NCBI GenBank assembly: GCA_020050835.1
Contig: JAGVKB010000139.1
Location: forward strand, 62,001 to 126,000
Length of the DNA: 64,000 nt
Direction of reading: 5' to 3'
Origin: Candidatus Obscuribacterales bacterium
GTDB taxonomy: Bacteria > Cyanobacteriota > Vampirovibrionia > Obscuribacterales > Obscuribacteraceae
Shown here: positions 16,938-25,615 of the stretch, piece by piece
How the letters are laid out: every line of letters begins with the position of its first letter
How positions within the stretch are numbered: the stretch's first letter is position 1
Notes under the pieces: model-generated
Told to the model about the DNA's origin: nothing
The model's database searches: none
Seen by the model: the letters and a program-made list of their open reading frames with translations, nothing else
Translations under genes and position numbers: made by a program

Positions 16938-19900
16938 ATGACCAGCATCGACTACTCTGAAAACGCCTTGGTCGAGAAACCTGCAATTGCACTCTTTGAA
17001 GAGTTGGACTACCGCCATGCAAATTGCTTCTACGAAAGAGTCGGTGGTGCGACATCCACCTTGGGAAGGGAAACGACAAACGATGTAATACTTTGGCCGA
17101 GACTTAGGGCCGCACTGGAAAAACTCAACTATGGTATCGCCCGCGATGCTATAAAATTAGCAATTGATGAAATTGCCAAGGATCGTAGTGCCATGAGTAT
17201 GGCGCATGCCAACCGCGAAATATACAAGTTGCTAAAGGATGGTGTAAAAGTAACTTTCCAGAACGACGAGGGCGAAGAAGCCGATGAAACCGTGCGGATA
17301 ATGGATTGGAATGAACCAACAAACAATGATTTCTTTTTGGCCTCACAGTTCTGGATATCCGGCAACATCTATAAGCGTCGAGCCGATCTTGTTGGATTCG
17401 TTAACGGGCTACCAATGTTGTTTGTTGAACTTAAGAAATCGCACGGCAAGCTGGAACACGCATACAAGCACAATTTAAAGGATTACAAAGCTACCATTCC
17501 GCAACTATTCTGGTACAACGCGTTGATCATTTTGTCCAATGGAAGCGAAGCCAAGATCGGCAGTATGACAGCAGGATGGGAGCACTTTTCAGACTGGAAG
17601 CGAATCAACGACGAGGGTGAACAGGGGATCATTTCGCTGGAAACTGTGATTAGAGGTACTTGTGAAGAATCTCGTTTTCTAGACCTAATAGAAAACTTCA
17701 CTGTCTTTGATGAGTCAAAGGGTGGATTGGTAAAAGTCACAGCGAAGAACCATCAGTACTTGGGCGTAAACAACTCTGTTGCAGCCCTGCGAAAAATTAA
17801 AACTAATCAGGGAAAACTTGGGGTGTTCTGGCACACTCAAGGAAGTGGTAAATCATTTTCAATGGTGTTCTTCTCTCAAAAGGTATTCCGTAAGATTCCC
17901 GGTAACTGGACTTTCCTTGTTGTCACCGACAGAGACGATTTGGATAATCAGATTTACAAAAACTTCCGCAATACTGGAGCCGCAACCCAGGAGTGCCAAG
18001 CTGAGAGTGGAGAGCATCTCAAGCAATTGCTTACCGAAGACCATCGCTTCATATTTACGCTAATTCAAAAATTTGGGACCCCAAAAGGTGAAAGATACCC
18101 AGAGCTCAGCGATCGTAGTGACATCATCGTGATGACCGATGAAGCCCATCGTTCGCAATACGACACGCTGGCTCTCAATATGCGGAACGCCTTACCCAAG
18201 GCTGCGTTTATAGGGTTCACGGGAACACCTTTGATGGCGGGTGAAGAAAAGACAAAAGAGGTCTTTGGTAACTACGTTAGCATTTACAATTTCCGTCAGT
18301 CCATCGAAGACGGAGCTACAGTGCCCTTGTTCTATGAGAACCGAATCCCCGAACTTCAACTTGCTAATGAGAACTTCAAGGAAGAATTGGAAAGCTTGAT
18401 CGAACAGGCTGAACTGGATGACCGGCAAGAAAAAAAAATGGAGCGTGAATTCGCTCGTGAGTATCACCTGATCACTCGGGAAGATCGTTTGGAAAAAGTG
18501 GCTGAAGATTTAGTAGCACACTTTATGGGTCGGCAACAGGGCGGCAAGGGCATGGTCATTTGCATAGATAAGCTTACGACCGTAAAGATGTATGAAAAGG
18601 TGCGGAAGTACTGGTTCGCTTACATTGAGGATCTCAAGGCGGCACGTTCAAACGATCTTAATCGTCCAGTCCTAGAGCAAAAGATAAGCTACATGGAACA
18701 TACCGATATGGCCGTGGTGGTGTCCCAGCAACAGAACGAAGTGGATTACTTCAACGAGAAAGGATTCGACATCACGAAACATCGCGAACGAATAGTAAAG
18801 GAGGATTTGGAAAGCAAGTTCAAAAACCCCGATGATCCTTTTCGACTGGTTTTTGTCTGCGCGATGTGGTTGACCGGCTTCGATGCGCCGTCTGTCTCTA
18901 CAATCTACCTCGACAAGCCGATGAAAAACCACTCGCTCATGCAGACAATTGCGCGGGCGAACCGAGTCTTCGGAGAAAAGAACAACGGACTAATTGTCGA
19001 TTATGTTGGAGTCTTTCGTGACCTGCAAAAAGCCCTGTCCATCTACGGTTCGTCGTCTGGCGGTGGAGTGAAGCCGGGCGAGTGCCCAATTCAGAAGAAG
19101 GAAGAACTGGTCACTGCCCTTAAGGAAGCCATTGCCAAAGCAACAACCTTTTGCGCAGAAAGAGGTGTCAGTCTTGACTCTATTCTGAAGTCCGAAGGTT
19201 TCCAGCGCGTCGCATTCTTGGATGACGCCACGACACACTTGGTTGACATCCAAGTAGTCACAGCTATCGACGACTCGGTTGAAAAAATCATCCTGAACGA
19301 TGACCTAAAGAAAAAGTATCTATCGCTCGTTGCTCTCGTGGTCCGACTTTATAAAGCAATTTTGCCAGACCAAAAAGCAAACGAATTTGCTCCCATCAAA
19401 ACATGTCTTGCGGTGCTAGCAGACAAGATTCGATCATTGACTGAAGAAACCGACATCGATGACTTAATGGATAAAGTGGACAAGCTCCTTGATGAATCTA
19501 TCGCGACGGTGGGCTATGTCATTCACGAGAGCGAGGGGTCATATCTCGTGGACCTAGGCCAAATCGATTTCGAGGCGTTGAAGGCTCAATTTGCTGCGGG
19601 TCGCAAGCACACTGAAGCAGAGAAATTGAAGGGATTCGTCAGCAAGAAGGTAACACGCATGGTGCAGCTCAATAAGAGCAGAACCGATTTATTGGAGAAG
19701 TTCAAAAAACTGATCGAAGAGTACAACAGTGGTTTGAATGTTGACTTGTTCTTCACCAAGCTTATGTCATTTGCAAAGGAATTGAACGAAGAGGAGAAGC
19801 GGGGCGTATCTGAGCAATTGACAGAAGAAGAACTAGCGATTTTTGATATCCTAATGAAGCCTGACCTTGAAATTACTACTAAGGAACGGAAAGAAGTAAA

Positions 19901-20129
19901 AGCAGTTGCTCGGAAGCTACTGCAAACCCTCAAGCAAGCGAAACTGGTGCTGGACTGGCGGAAAAAATTGCAGACTAGGGCTGACGTGTATTCTACAGTC
20001 AAGACCGTCTTGGACGAACTCCCCCGTATCTTCACGCCTGAGTTGTATGAAACTAAATGTGACTGCATATATCAACACGTTTATGACTGTTACCAGGGCG
20101 AAGGAGAGAGCATTTACCAAAGTGCCTAA
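16938..20129 (+). CDS. hsdR: Type I restriction endonuclease subunit
   Basis: A 1063-aa HsdR, the translocating ATPase and nuclease. The PD-(D/E)xK nuclease site is visible as RAD150 and VELKK (E164, K166). Walker A is TQGSGKS (300-306), the DEAD-like box is TDEAHRSQYD, and a later helicase motif reads QTIARANRVFGEKNNG. Length and order match functional HsdR proteins. It begins 11 bases after hsdS with AGGA upstream and closes the operon. Together with hsdM and hsdS the type I system looks complete and intact. Confidence 0.95.
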   Translation: MTSIDYSENALVEKPAIALFEELDYRHANCFYERVGGATSTLGRETTNDVILWPRLRAALEKLNYGIARDAIKLAIDEIAKDRSAMSMAHANREIYKLLKDGVKVTFQNDEGEEADETVRIMDWNEPTNNDFFLASQFWISGNIYKRRADLVGFVNGLPMLFVELKKSHGKLEHAYKHNLKDYKATIPQLFWYNALIILSNGSEAKIGSMTAGWEHFSDWKRINDEGEQGIISLETVIRGTCEESRFLDLIENFTVFDESKGGLVKVTAKNHQYLGVNNSVAALRKIKTNQGKLGVFWHTQGSGKSFSMVFFSQKVFRKIPGNWTFLVVTDRDDLDNQIYKNFRNTGAATQECQAESGEHLKQLLTEDHRFIFTLIQKFGTPKGERYPELSDRSDIIVMTDEAHRSQYDTLALNMRNALPKAAFIGFTGTPLMAGEEKTKEVFGNYVSIYNFRQSIEDGATVPLFYENRIPELQLANENFKEELESLIEQAELDDRQEKKMEREFAREYHLITREDRLEKVAEDLVAHFMGRQQGGKGMVICIDKLTTVKMYEKVRKYWFAYIEDLKAARSNDLNRPVLEQKISYMEHTDMAVVVSQQQNEVDYFNEKGFDITKHRERIVKEDLESKFKNPDDPFRLVFVCAMWLTGFDAPSVSTIYLDKPMKNHSLMQTIARANRVFGEKNNGLIVDYVGVFRDLQKALSIYGSSSGGGVKPGECPIQKKEELVTALKEAIAKATTFCAERGVSLDSILKSEGFQRVAFLDDATTHLVDIQVVTAIDDSVEKIILNDDLKKKYLSLVALVVRLYKAILPDQKANEFAPIKTCLAVLADKIRSLTEETDIDDLMDKVDKLLDESIATVGYVIHESEGSYLVDLGQIDFEALKAQFAAGRKHTEAEKLKGFVSKKVTRMVQLNKSRTDLLEKFKKLIEEYNSGLNVDLFFTKLMSFAKELNEEEKRGVSEQLTEEELAIFDILMKPDLEITTKERKEVKAVARKLLQTLKQAKLVLDWRKKLQTRADVYSTVKTVLDELPRIFTPELYETKCDCIYQHVYDCYQGEGESIYQSA

Positions 20130-20388
20130 TCCTCAGGTTTAGTCACGCATATGTTAAAGCAAAGCGATTGCACGATACCACATATAGTACCAATAATTTC
20201 ATGTCCGCAAGATCGACTTGACGTCGGGTCCCCTTGCGCCCGCTATTTCGGCAGCGCCGCAGCAGGGGTGCGCCGAACCTTAGACGAAATACGTGAACTC
20301 GGAGCGCATCGGCGCTTCCCTGGCTGCCCGGCGACAAGCCTAGCGGACGCAAGCCCAGCGTCAAGTCACCGCGACAGAAAGTTACTAA

Positions 20389-21660
20389 CTATACGGGCTT
20401 ACCGTCCTGATTCTCTTCTTGAGCAGCCTTTGCCGCCGCTTCAAACCAAGCTTCCTGAGCTTTCTTCCTGGCTTCCAATTGCGCCTGCCTATTTGTCCTA
20501 ATGTATGCGCGCATCGTCGTTCGTTCGTCCGTATGAGCAAGTGCCTGCTTCACGATGGCGACGCTGGCGCCAGTGTTGGCCATCGCCGACGCCAGACTCC
20601 TCCGCAGATCATGAATCCACACGTCGTCTAATTCGAGCTTCCCTCGCAGCGTTTCCCACGCGTTTCCAGGATCTTGAATGTGCCCACTTGCACTTTTATC
20701 GCTTGGAAACACAAAATCTGTCAGCTTTTCGGCAGCCTCCAGCAGTTTCTTTCGTCGCGTCAAAATGTCAATTTCCGCCGGACCGAGCAGAATCTCCTGC
20801 GTTTTCCGCCCCTTCATCTTAGCGGCGGGAATAACCCACACCCATCCATCTTCATCTATTTCCGACCATTGCATGCTCAGCATCACAGCCTTGCGCACAC
20901 CAGTGAGCAGCCAAAGCATGATCATATCGGCTAGTGTGCGCTCCTGACAGTGTTTCAGCGGAACGTCACTAATCGCCTGAATCAGCTTACCAGCCTCTTC
21001 GTCAGAAAGGACGCGGTCTCGCTGGTTTTCGTGGAACAGAGAAACGCCTGCAAAAGGATTGTCTGTGCGCTCAATAAAGCGCGTCTTGATGCCGAAGTTG
21101 AACATTGCTCTGCCAAGTTGAATCGCTCTGTTCGCACTGCCCGGTGTCTTCTCCATCTGCGTATGCAGTCGCGAAGCGTCATCGTGCGAAAAATCTGCCG
21201 CTTTTTTCTTTCCAAGATTGCGTTTGCCAAACCAGCGATTGAAGTTGTTCACGTTGTCGTCCACCCGCTTACCTCTTTTCTCCAGGTGCTGGGCTTTGTA
21301 GTGCTCGAACAGCTCGTCCAAAGTAGGAGAATTAGCAGCCTTTACTTGCTCGAAAACGTTTTCGCCTCTGTTCCGGCGAGCGGTCAATTCAGCGGCTCTT
21401 GTCTGAGCTTCAATCATCGATCTACGCGCGAGAGTGTCGGGCAGAGAATCATCAAATTTGCAGTCCAGGTCCAGCGTTTTCCAGTTGCCATTTTCCTTGC
21501 AGCGGAAACAGAACGCCTTAGTGCCGCCCCGCCCCACAGATACATACAGGTGCACATTTGGAAGCACCGCCACAGGGCACTGCTTCATGTGCGCAGGACA
21601 AGTCAAGGAGCGGATGAACTTGGCTGTGAACGTTTTTCCAGTTGTCTCGTTCTTTGTCAT
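20389..21660 (-). CDS. int: Tyrosine recombinase / integrase
   Basis: A 423-aa phage-type tyrosine integrase with the full catalytic set: Arg256 (LLTGVRK), a Lys in AAKMKGRK (about 282-284), His350-x-x-Arg353 (IHDLRR), His376 (LAHTDERTT) and nucleophile Tyr386 (RAYIRT). An N-terminal Cys-containing region (CPAHMKQC, CFRCKENG) may form a small metal-binding or arm-binding domain. The gene starts 244 bases from the tRNA-fMet-derived att repeat, reads away from it, and its upstream region carries paired GCCTTACCC repeats. It most likely drives integration and excision of the island at the initiator tRNA gene. Confidence 0.92.
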   Translation of the reverse strand: MTKNETTGKTFTAKFIRSLTCPAHMKQCPVAVLPNVHLYVSVGRGGTKAFCFRCKENGNWKTLDLDCKFDDSLPDTLARRSMIEAQTRAAELTARRNRGENVFEQVKAANSPTLDELFEHYKAQHLEKRGKRVDDNVNNFNRWFGKRNLGKKKAADFSHDDASRLHTQMEKTPGSANRAIQLGRAMFNFGIKTRFIERTDNPFAGVSLFHENQRDRVLSDEEAGKLIQAISDVPLKHCQERTLADMIMLWLLTGVRKAVMLSMQWSEIDEDGWVWVIPAAKMKGRKTQEILLGPAEIDILTRRKKLLEAAEKLTDFVFPSDKSASGHIQDPGNAWETLRGKLELDDVWIHDLRRSLASAMANTGASVAIVKQALAHTDERTTMRAYIRTNRQAQLEARKKAQEAWFEAAAKAAQEENQDGKPV

Positions 21661-21664
21661 TCTT

Positions 21665-21768
21665 GCCTTACCCTGCGATTTTGCCTTACCCTAAATGACC
21701 TTTGGGTTTCGCTACAAGCGGTAGGCTGTCATTTTCGGGGGCAAAACGCCTTACCCTTTGCCTTACCC
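21665..21768. repeat. Two pairs of GCCTTACCC repeats before int
   Basis: GCCTTACCC occurs at 21665-21673 and 21683-21691 (18 bp apart), and at 21748-21756 and 21760-21768 (12 bp apart), between int and the att repeat. The same 12-bp-spaced pair recurs at 27101-27121 beside the second att copy, and a single copy lies at 22154-22162. The position fits integrase arm-type or directionality-factor binding sites. Confidence 0.6.
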
Positions 21769-21903
21769 AAATTAAGTATAAATCGAAAAATTTGAGTGCG
21801 CTAGAATTACAATGAAATCGTCACAAAGCCTGACAGAGATAAGGATAGCGAGAATTAAGAAAGGTCCGAAAAAAGCCGGAAAAATGGTAACCTTTAGACT
21901 CAT

Positions 21904-21945
21904 AACCCAAAGGTCGTAAGTTCAAATCTTACCCCCGCAACCAAT
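21904..21945 (+). repeat. att copy 1: 3' half of initiator tRNA-fMet
   Basis: A 42-bp sequence identical to 26991-27032. With the preceding CTCAT (from 21899) it reads as an initiator tRNA from the CAU anticodon loop through the T arm (GTAAG-TTCAAAT-CTTAC) to CCCCGCAACCA. The 5' half (acceptor strand and D arm) is absent upstream, so this is an attachment-site remnant, not a working tRNA. A terminator hairpin follows at 21953-21986. Confidence 0.82.
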
Positions 21946-21952
21946 CTACATG

Positions 21953-21986
21953 AGGCTTTCGGCGATTCGTACCCGAAAGCCTTTTT
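21953..21986 (+). terminator. Terminator after att copy 1
   Basis: Stem AGGCTTTCGG (21953-21962) with CCGAAAGCCT (21973-21982), followed by a run of five T. It lies ten bases after the tRNA CCA end, as expected for a former tRNA terminator. Confidence 0.75.
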
Positions 21987-21992
21987 GTTTCT

Positions 21993-22240
21993 CTATCGTT
22001 TTTCTATCGCGATTCGCAGCCCGCTTGAACGCGAACAAATTTGCATGCAGAATTCTTGCTAAACCAGCTCTGACAGCCAGACTTGGCAATGTACTGAACA
22101 ATCGAAAAACCCAAGCCAACTGCGCAATATAGCCTCCAGCTTGCCTTTTCCACGCCTTACCCTTCGCCAGCAAGAATGCTGAAACACTCCGCGCGATGTT
22201 TTTGCCTTCTATCGCAGCCTCTATCGCATCCCTCTATCGC
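21993..22240. repeat. CTATCG direct repeats
   Basis: CTATCGT/C occurs at 21993 and 22004 (11 bp apart), and CTATCGC at 22209, 22221 and 22234 (12 and 13 bp apart). These share the roughly one-turn spacing of the GCCT repeats that follow. Confidence 0.45.
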
Positions 22241-22277
22241 GCCAACTGGCTGGCATGAAGACTGTGGCGATTTCCGC

Positions 22278-22385
22278 GCCTAATGCAATGCCTAATGCAG
22301 CGCCTAACGCAATGCCTAACGCAGTGGCTGCGGAACGCCTAGCGCAATGCCTAGCGCAGTGCTTGCCTAACCCATTGCCTAACCC
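22278..22385. repeat. Eight iteron-like GCCTNNNSC units at 12-bp spacing
   Basis: Nine-base units start at 22278, 22290, 22302, 22314, 22337, 22349, 22365 and 22377. They come in identical pairs: GCCTAATGC twice, GCCTAACGC twice, GCCTAGCGC twice, GCCTAACCC twice. Members of each pair are exactly 12 bp apart. The array lies inside the second island next to att copy 1. It could bind the integrase arm domain, a replication initiator or a partition-like protein. No gene is credible in this stretch (21946-22689). Confidence 0.7.
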
Positions 22386-22689
22386 ACACATCGGCGATTC
22401 GCCACTGTGACGCGGATTGGCGTCTCTTTGCTGACGCTTCAATGGAAAATGTCATCGAATGTTTGTCTCGCAAAAGCATTCAGGTTCTGGATTTCACGAG
22501 ATGTATTATGATTGGCATTATGAAAATCCGTCTGACAATACAAACGACCGTCGATGCAATCCCAGCCAATAGAGGCTAGGAAGCAGTCTCGTCGTGTATT
22601 AGGACCGGATCAAAATCTTTCGACTCCAAATTTGCCGACGAAGCTGCTCATAGAAGCACCGGAATCAACGCAGCTAGGAGGGAGAATCA

Positions 22690-23295
22690 ATGGCTATCTG
22701 GTTTACGTCCGACCATCACTTCGGACATACAAACATCATCAAATACTGCGACCGCCCATTTGGCACAACGCATGAGATGAACGTGGCTATGGAAGCTGCT
22801 TGGAACCGAGTCGTCGACAAAGATGATGTTGTTTATTATCTCGGTGATTTCGCAATGGACGTTCGACTGGTGCCGTTGCTCGTCGAGCGATTGAAAGGCG
22901 CGAAAATTCTGGTCCCTGGCAATCACGATAAGTGCTGGCAAAAGAAGGATACTTCACATCGTTGGGTGAAACACTACTTGGATGCTGGCTTTCAGTCGGT
23001 AGAGCAGTCGATGCGCCTGGAGATCGCGGGGCAATCCGTGTTGCTAAATCACCTACCTTACCGCAACGAAGCCGACCCGCAGCAGCGTTACTTCCTACAA
23101 CGCCCCATCGATGATGGCGGCTGGTTAATTCACGGACACGTCCACAATCGCTGGAAAGTATCTGGTCGCCAGATCAATGTAAGCGTCGAGATGTGGGACT
23201 TCGAGCCGGTGAGCCTCGATTGCATCGCGAGAATAATTGGAGCGGGTCCGGCAACAAGAGCGGAAGGCAGCAACGAGACCTACGCAGAAAGCTAG
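22690..23295 (+). CDS. Calcineurin-like metallophosphoesterase
   Basis: A 201-aa phosphoesterase with the complete metal-binding set: DHHFGH near the N-terminus, YYLGDFA, GNHDK, and GHVHNRW near residue 150. Such short YfcE/MJ0936-like enzymes hydrolyse phosphodiesters or phosphomonoesters, but the substrate here is unknown. An AGGAGG lies about ten bases before the ATG. A broken relative sits at 30922-31375 with nearly identical wording around the GHVHNRWKVSGRQINVSVE block. It is cargo of the second island, beside the AbiE pair. Confidence 0.85.
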   Translation: MAIWFTSDHHFGHTNIIKYCDRPFGTTHEMNVAMEAAWNRVVDKDDVVYYLGDFAMDVRLVPLLVERLKGAKILVPGNHDKCWQKKDTSHRWVKHYLDAGFQSVEQSMRLEIAGQSVLLNHLPYRNEADPQQRYFLQRPIDDGGWLIHGHVHNRWKVSGRQINVSVEMWDFEPVSLDCIARIIGAGPATRAEGSNETYAES

Positions 23296-23298
23296 TCG

Positions 23299-24243
23299 TC
23301 AGAGGCGGTCGATATATTCTTTGATCTTGTCGGCGATTTCGGCAAGCGATGGTTGTCCTGCATAGTAAAGCGCTTGCGTTCCTTTGTACTCTCTTTCTAA
23401 CTTTGCCACTTCTTCCGCATTCTCGAATTGGAACGCTGGGTTAGCCGCTATGCGCAGTTCGTCTGCCTTTGGAAAGCGCTGTTTCTTTCTCTCTTCGTAC
23501 TTGTCCGTTCCTATGAAATCCTTCACTGCATCAATATCAAGCAGGCAATATACATCGTAGTAATGGCGAAGGAAATTGGTCGGCAATTTCCCTGTCTCAC
23601 GAAACTTCCGAAACTTCGTAGTGATCGTTTGGAGTTTTTCAACGAAGGTAAAGGCAGGGTTATAGCAGGGAATGCCGAGCGCACGATTGTCGATGACATC
23701 GACTTTGCTCGCTTTAGCCGCTTCCATTGCCCAAGATGAAATGTCCACTGGTGTATTGGGCGTGGTGTCGTCAAACCCAATCTCTAACAGGATGCCGGGC
23801 TTTACTCCAACTAGTTCTTCAGTCTTGGTTTCATAAGTTAGCCTGATGCCACCATTGCGAAGTCGCTCGTCATCATATTCGGTGGCACGCGAGACGGTTA
23901 CATCAGGAACTTTTATCTCTGCGGCTAGCCAGTCATAAAACTTTCGACGCGATTCTATATGAATGTCCTTGTCGTGATTCTTGCCCGTTTTCACATCCAT
24001 GTCGGGCGGAGGTTCAAATCGAATATCGATGTCTTCCGAAAAGCGTTTGATGATTCCGAATCCCTTCGATAGAGAGGTTCCGCCTTTCAACTCGAAAGTG
24101 AAACTCTGACCCTTTAGTCCCCACAGGCAGTGCATGATCCAATAGTCTTTCTCGACCAAGGTCGGCGTGATGCTGTCCCGCTCTGCGACAATTCGCAACA
24201 GGTCCGCGAAATCTGCGCGCTTGTGCAGGAATTCAGGCATCAA
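23299..24243 (-). CDS. AbiEii-type nucleotidyltransferase toxin
   Basis: A 314-aa protein of the AbiEii family, the toxin of type IV-like AbiE abortive-infection and toxin-antitoxin systems. The nucleotidyltransferase signature is ELKGGTSLSKGF (51-62) followed by SEDIDIRF (69-76), with EKDYW upstream. A C-terminal helical region including PTNFLRHYYDVYCLL completes the family pattern. It overlaps the AbiEi-like gene by 11 bases and is co-transcribed with it. Family members block growth by nucleotidyl transfer, in some cases to tRNA. Confidence 0.9.
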   Translation of the reverse strand: MMPEFLHKRADFADLLRIVAERDSITPTLVEKDYWIMHCLWGLKGQSFTFELKGGTSLSKGFGIIKRFSEDIDIRFEPPPDMDVKTGKNHDKDIHIESRRKFYDWLAAEIKVPDVTVSRATEYDDERLRNGGIRLTYETKTEELVGVKPGILLEIGFDDTTPNTPVDISSWAMEAAKASKVDVIDNRALGIPCYNPAFTFVEKLQTITTKFRKFRETGKLPTNFLRHYYDVYCLLDIDAVKDFIGTDKYEERKKQRFPKADELRIAANPAFQFENAEEVAKLEREYKGTQALYYAGQPSLAEIADKIKEYIDRL

Positions 24244-24835
24244 GCCATTCGTTGATCAGTTTTTTCGTTCCTACAGTTCCGAATTTTGAGGCGGCCTGTA
24301 GCAACTTGTGACGATCAAACTGATGCGATTTCGCTTGAGCATTGCGCATCAAGTCATCACGTTCTTCAGCGAGTTCATTCAGATTATTGAGCAAATCAAC
24401 CAACAGAAACTCTGAGGAAAGCTTGTTCGGAAAACGCGGTTTCATTCGGAAGTCAAACGTGCGATTGCCAAACGTGAACCTACCGTGTCTTTTGTGGTTA
24501 TAGACAACGGTGCGATTGTAGAGCTGAGTTCCACCCAATCCAAGGGTGTTGTAGCTGGCTGGTGACAGCAACAAGAAATCGTCGTCACGCAAAAATGCAG
24601 CAACAAGCTCGCTGTCCTCTGGTGGAACCGGTCCAAATGCGGACTGGCGAGGAACGTAATACAACCCTTGGGCAAGCTTTCTTAGCCGCCCAGAGTCTTG
24701 CAACTGTTTCAAATGTCGATCTACTGCATTCGAAGCCGGTGCGAGATCTTCCCGCCGGTATACGCCGCCAGCTCGAAGTCGCCGGGACAGAAGGGCCGCG
24801 GCGGTAGGTTTTGGTGTAGTAGCCAATGCGTTCAT
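24233..24835 (-). CDS. AbiEi-like antitoxin
   Basis: A 200-aa basic protein upstream of and overlapping the AbiEii toxin. The N-terminal winged-helix region reads GGVYRREDLAPASNAVDRHLKQLQDSGRLRKLAQGLYY, the usual layout in which an HTH domain ends in a G-L-Y-Y turn. The rest resembles the AbiEi C-terminal domain (LLSPASYNTLGL, TVVYNHKRHGRF). AbiEi antitoxins repress their own operon by binding inverted repeats. A near-consensus promoter with CCCAAT/ATTGGG arms lies just upstream (24869-24915). Confidence 0.82.
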   Translation of the reverse strand: MNALATTPKPTAAALLSRRLRAGGVYRREDLAPASNAVDRHLKQLQDSGRLRKLAQGLYYVPRQSAFGPVPPEDSELVAAFLRDDDFLLLSPASYNTLGLGGTQLYNRTVVYNHKRHGRFTFGNRTFDFRMKPRFPNKLSSEFLLVDLLNNLNELAEERDDLMRNAQAKSHQFDRHKLLQAASKFGTVGTKKLINEWLDA

Positions 24836-24868
24836 CGGATGCCTGAATTTTCATTGAAGTTTCATGCA

Positions 24869-24915
24869 CCCAATATAGCATACACGCCGAATATATGTCA
24901 AATATACCGATTGGG
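24869..24915 (-). promoter_or_regulatory. abiE promoter flanked by inverted repeat
   Basis: On the minus strand TTGACA (24896-24901), an 18-bp spacer and TATATT (24872-24877) form a near-consensus promoter for the abiE pair. CCCAAT (24869-24874) and ATTGGG (24910-24915) are inverted arms bracketing it, a plausible autoregulatory operator. Confidence 0.7.
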
Positions 24916-25005
24916 CAATAAAGAGATAGCCTCAGGTCTGCTACCCATTATGGGGGAGCCTGCGGCTGAGCCTCAATTTTGCCCGCACATGGACGGATAG
25001 CGAAC

Positions 25006-25027
25006 GGGGCGCCCTTGCGGACGCCCC
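25006..25027 (-). terminator. GC-rich hairpin after membrane-protein gene
   Basis: GGGGCG (25006-25011) pairs with CGCCCC (25022-25027), 22 bases beyond the stop of the leftward membrane-protein gene. No T tract is seen, so termination strength is uncertain. Confidence 0.4.
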
Positions 25028-25048
25028 ATTTGAATTGATTCGCAGTGC

Positions 25049-25615
25049 TTAAATCACTGCCACAGCGCCACCGAGCGCGGACTCGATGTTGGCTGTTAAC
25101 GAGGAGATTATCGAATCACACGCCGCGTAGTTAACGCCTTCCACAGTGGGTCTGAAGTCCACTAGGACAGCTGTTGTTCCACGTTCGGTTGGCTGGACTT
25201 GTATCTCGACTGCAAGGAAGCGCTGTAGGCGCTCCTTTCGTGTGTGAATCTGTCCGCGCGCGTCGCCTTCGAATCTTGTAAATTCATCAATGAAGCGAAG
25301 ATTCGCTGTGATTCTGCCCGTCTGTGTATCCGCCGTTACGACGTGCCACTTGTCGCCATAGTTGTATGAGATTTCCGCGATAATGTCGCGAATTTTCGCG
25401 AATGCGATCTTTGCCGGAACCTTGTATTCTCGCGGTTGAGGATGGAGAAATTTCGCGCGTTCTTCGCATGCGCTTTTGAAGATTGGAATTGCGGCGAGTA
25501 TGCCGAGCACTAGTCCAGGCACTACGCCTGCTCCTGCATCATGCGATGCTTCGCCGATGAGTGCTCCTGTTAGAAGGAACACGAATGTTCCGACAATGAT
25601 TGCTACGATGGCCAT
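25049..25615 (-). CDS. Membrane protein, second copy paired with virD4 remnant
   Basis: A 188-aa protein homologous to the 223-aa protein at 9766-10437. It shares the N-terminal hydrophobic segments (VGTFVFLLTGALIGE, PGLVLGILAAI) and the central PREYKVP, SYNYGDKWH, TQTGRITANLRF and QIHTRKERLQR blocks. It lacks the C-terminal transmembrane helix of that copy. Its start overlaps the 3' end of the broken virD4 by 13 bases, so in the ancestral element the two were translated as a pair. The TPR and J-domain genes of the intact module are missing here. Confidence 0.7.
   Translation of the reverse strand: MAIVAIIVGTFVFLLTGALIGEASHDAGAGVVPGLVLGILAAIPIFKSACEERAKFLHPQPREYKVPAKIAFAKIRDIIAEISYNYGDKWHVVTADTQTGRITANLRFIDEFTRFEGDARGQIHTRKERLQRFLAVEIQVQPTERGTTAVLVDFRPTVEGVNYAACDSIISSLTANIESALGGAVAVI

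Larger units (their letters stand above)
4157..21945. mobile_element. Mobilizable island with RM cargo
   Basis: Xis-like gene, oriT-like region, relaxosome protein, relaxase, coupling ATPase and accessory genes, type I restriction-modification operon, integrase and a tRNA-fMet att repeat at the right end. The left end is not resolved: no further att copy is seen, so the island may extend through 1-4156 and out of the window, where the intact initiator tRNA gene would be expected. Confidence 0.65.

Noticed and set aside
20950-21795. 281-aa frame opposite the integrase
   Set aside because: It lies on the complementary strand of a gene with a full catalytic residue set and has no family-like motifs.
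21860-21943. A complete tRNA at att copy 1
   Set aside because: No strand upstream can pair with the CCCCGCA acceptor, and no D arm is present; only the 3' half exists.
22278-22385. CRISPR array
   Set aside because: Units are 9 bp with 3-bp spacers, far shorter than CRISPR repeats, and there are no cas genes.
22221-22442. Leftward frame with an ALGIALGA repeat peptide
   Set aside because: The peptide repeat is a direct consequence of the 12-bp DNA repeats; there is no ribosome-binding site or homologous look.
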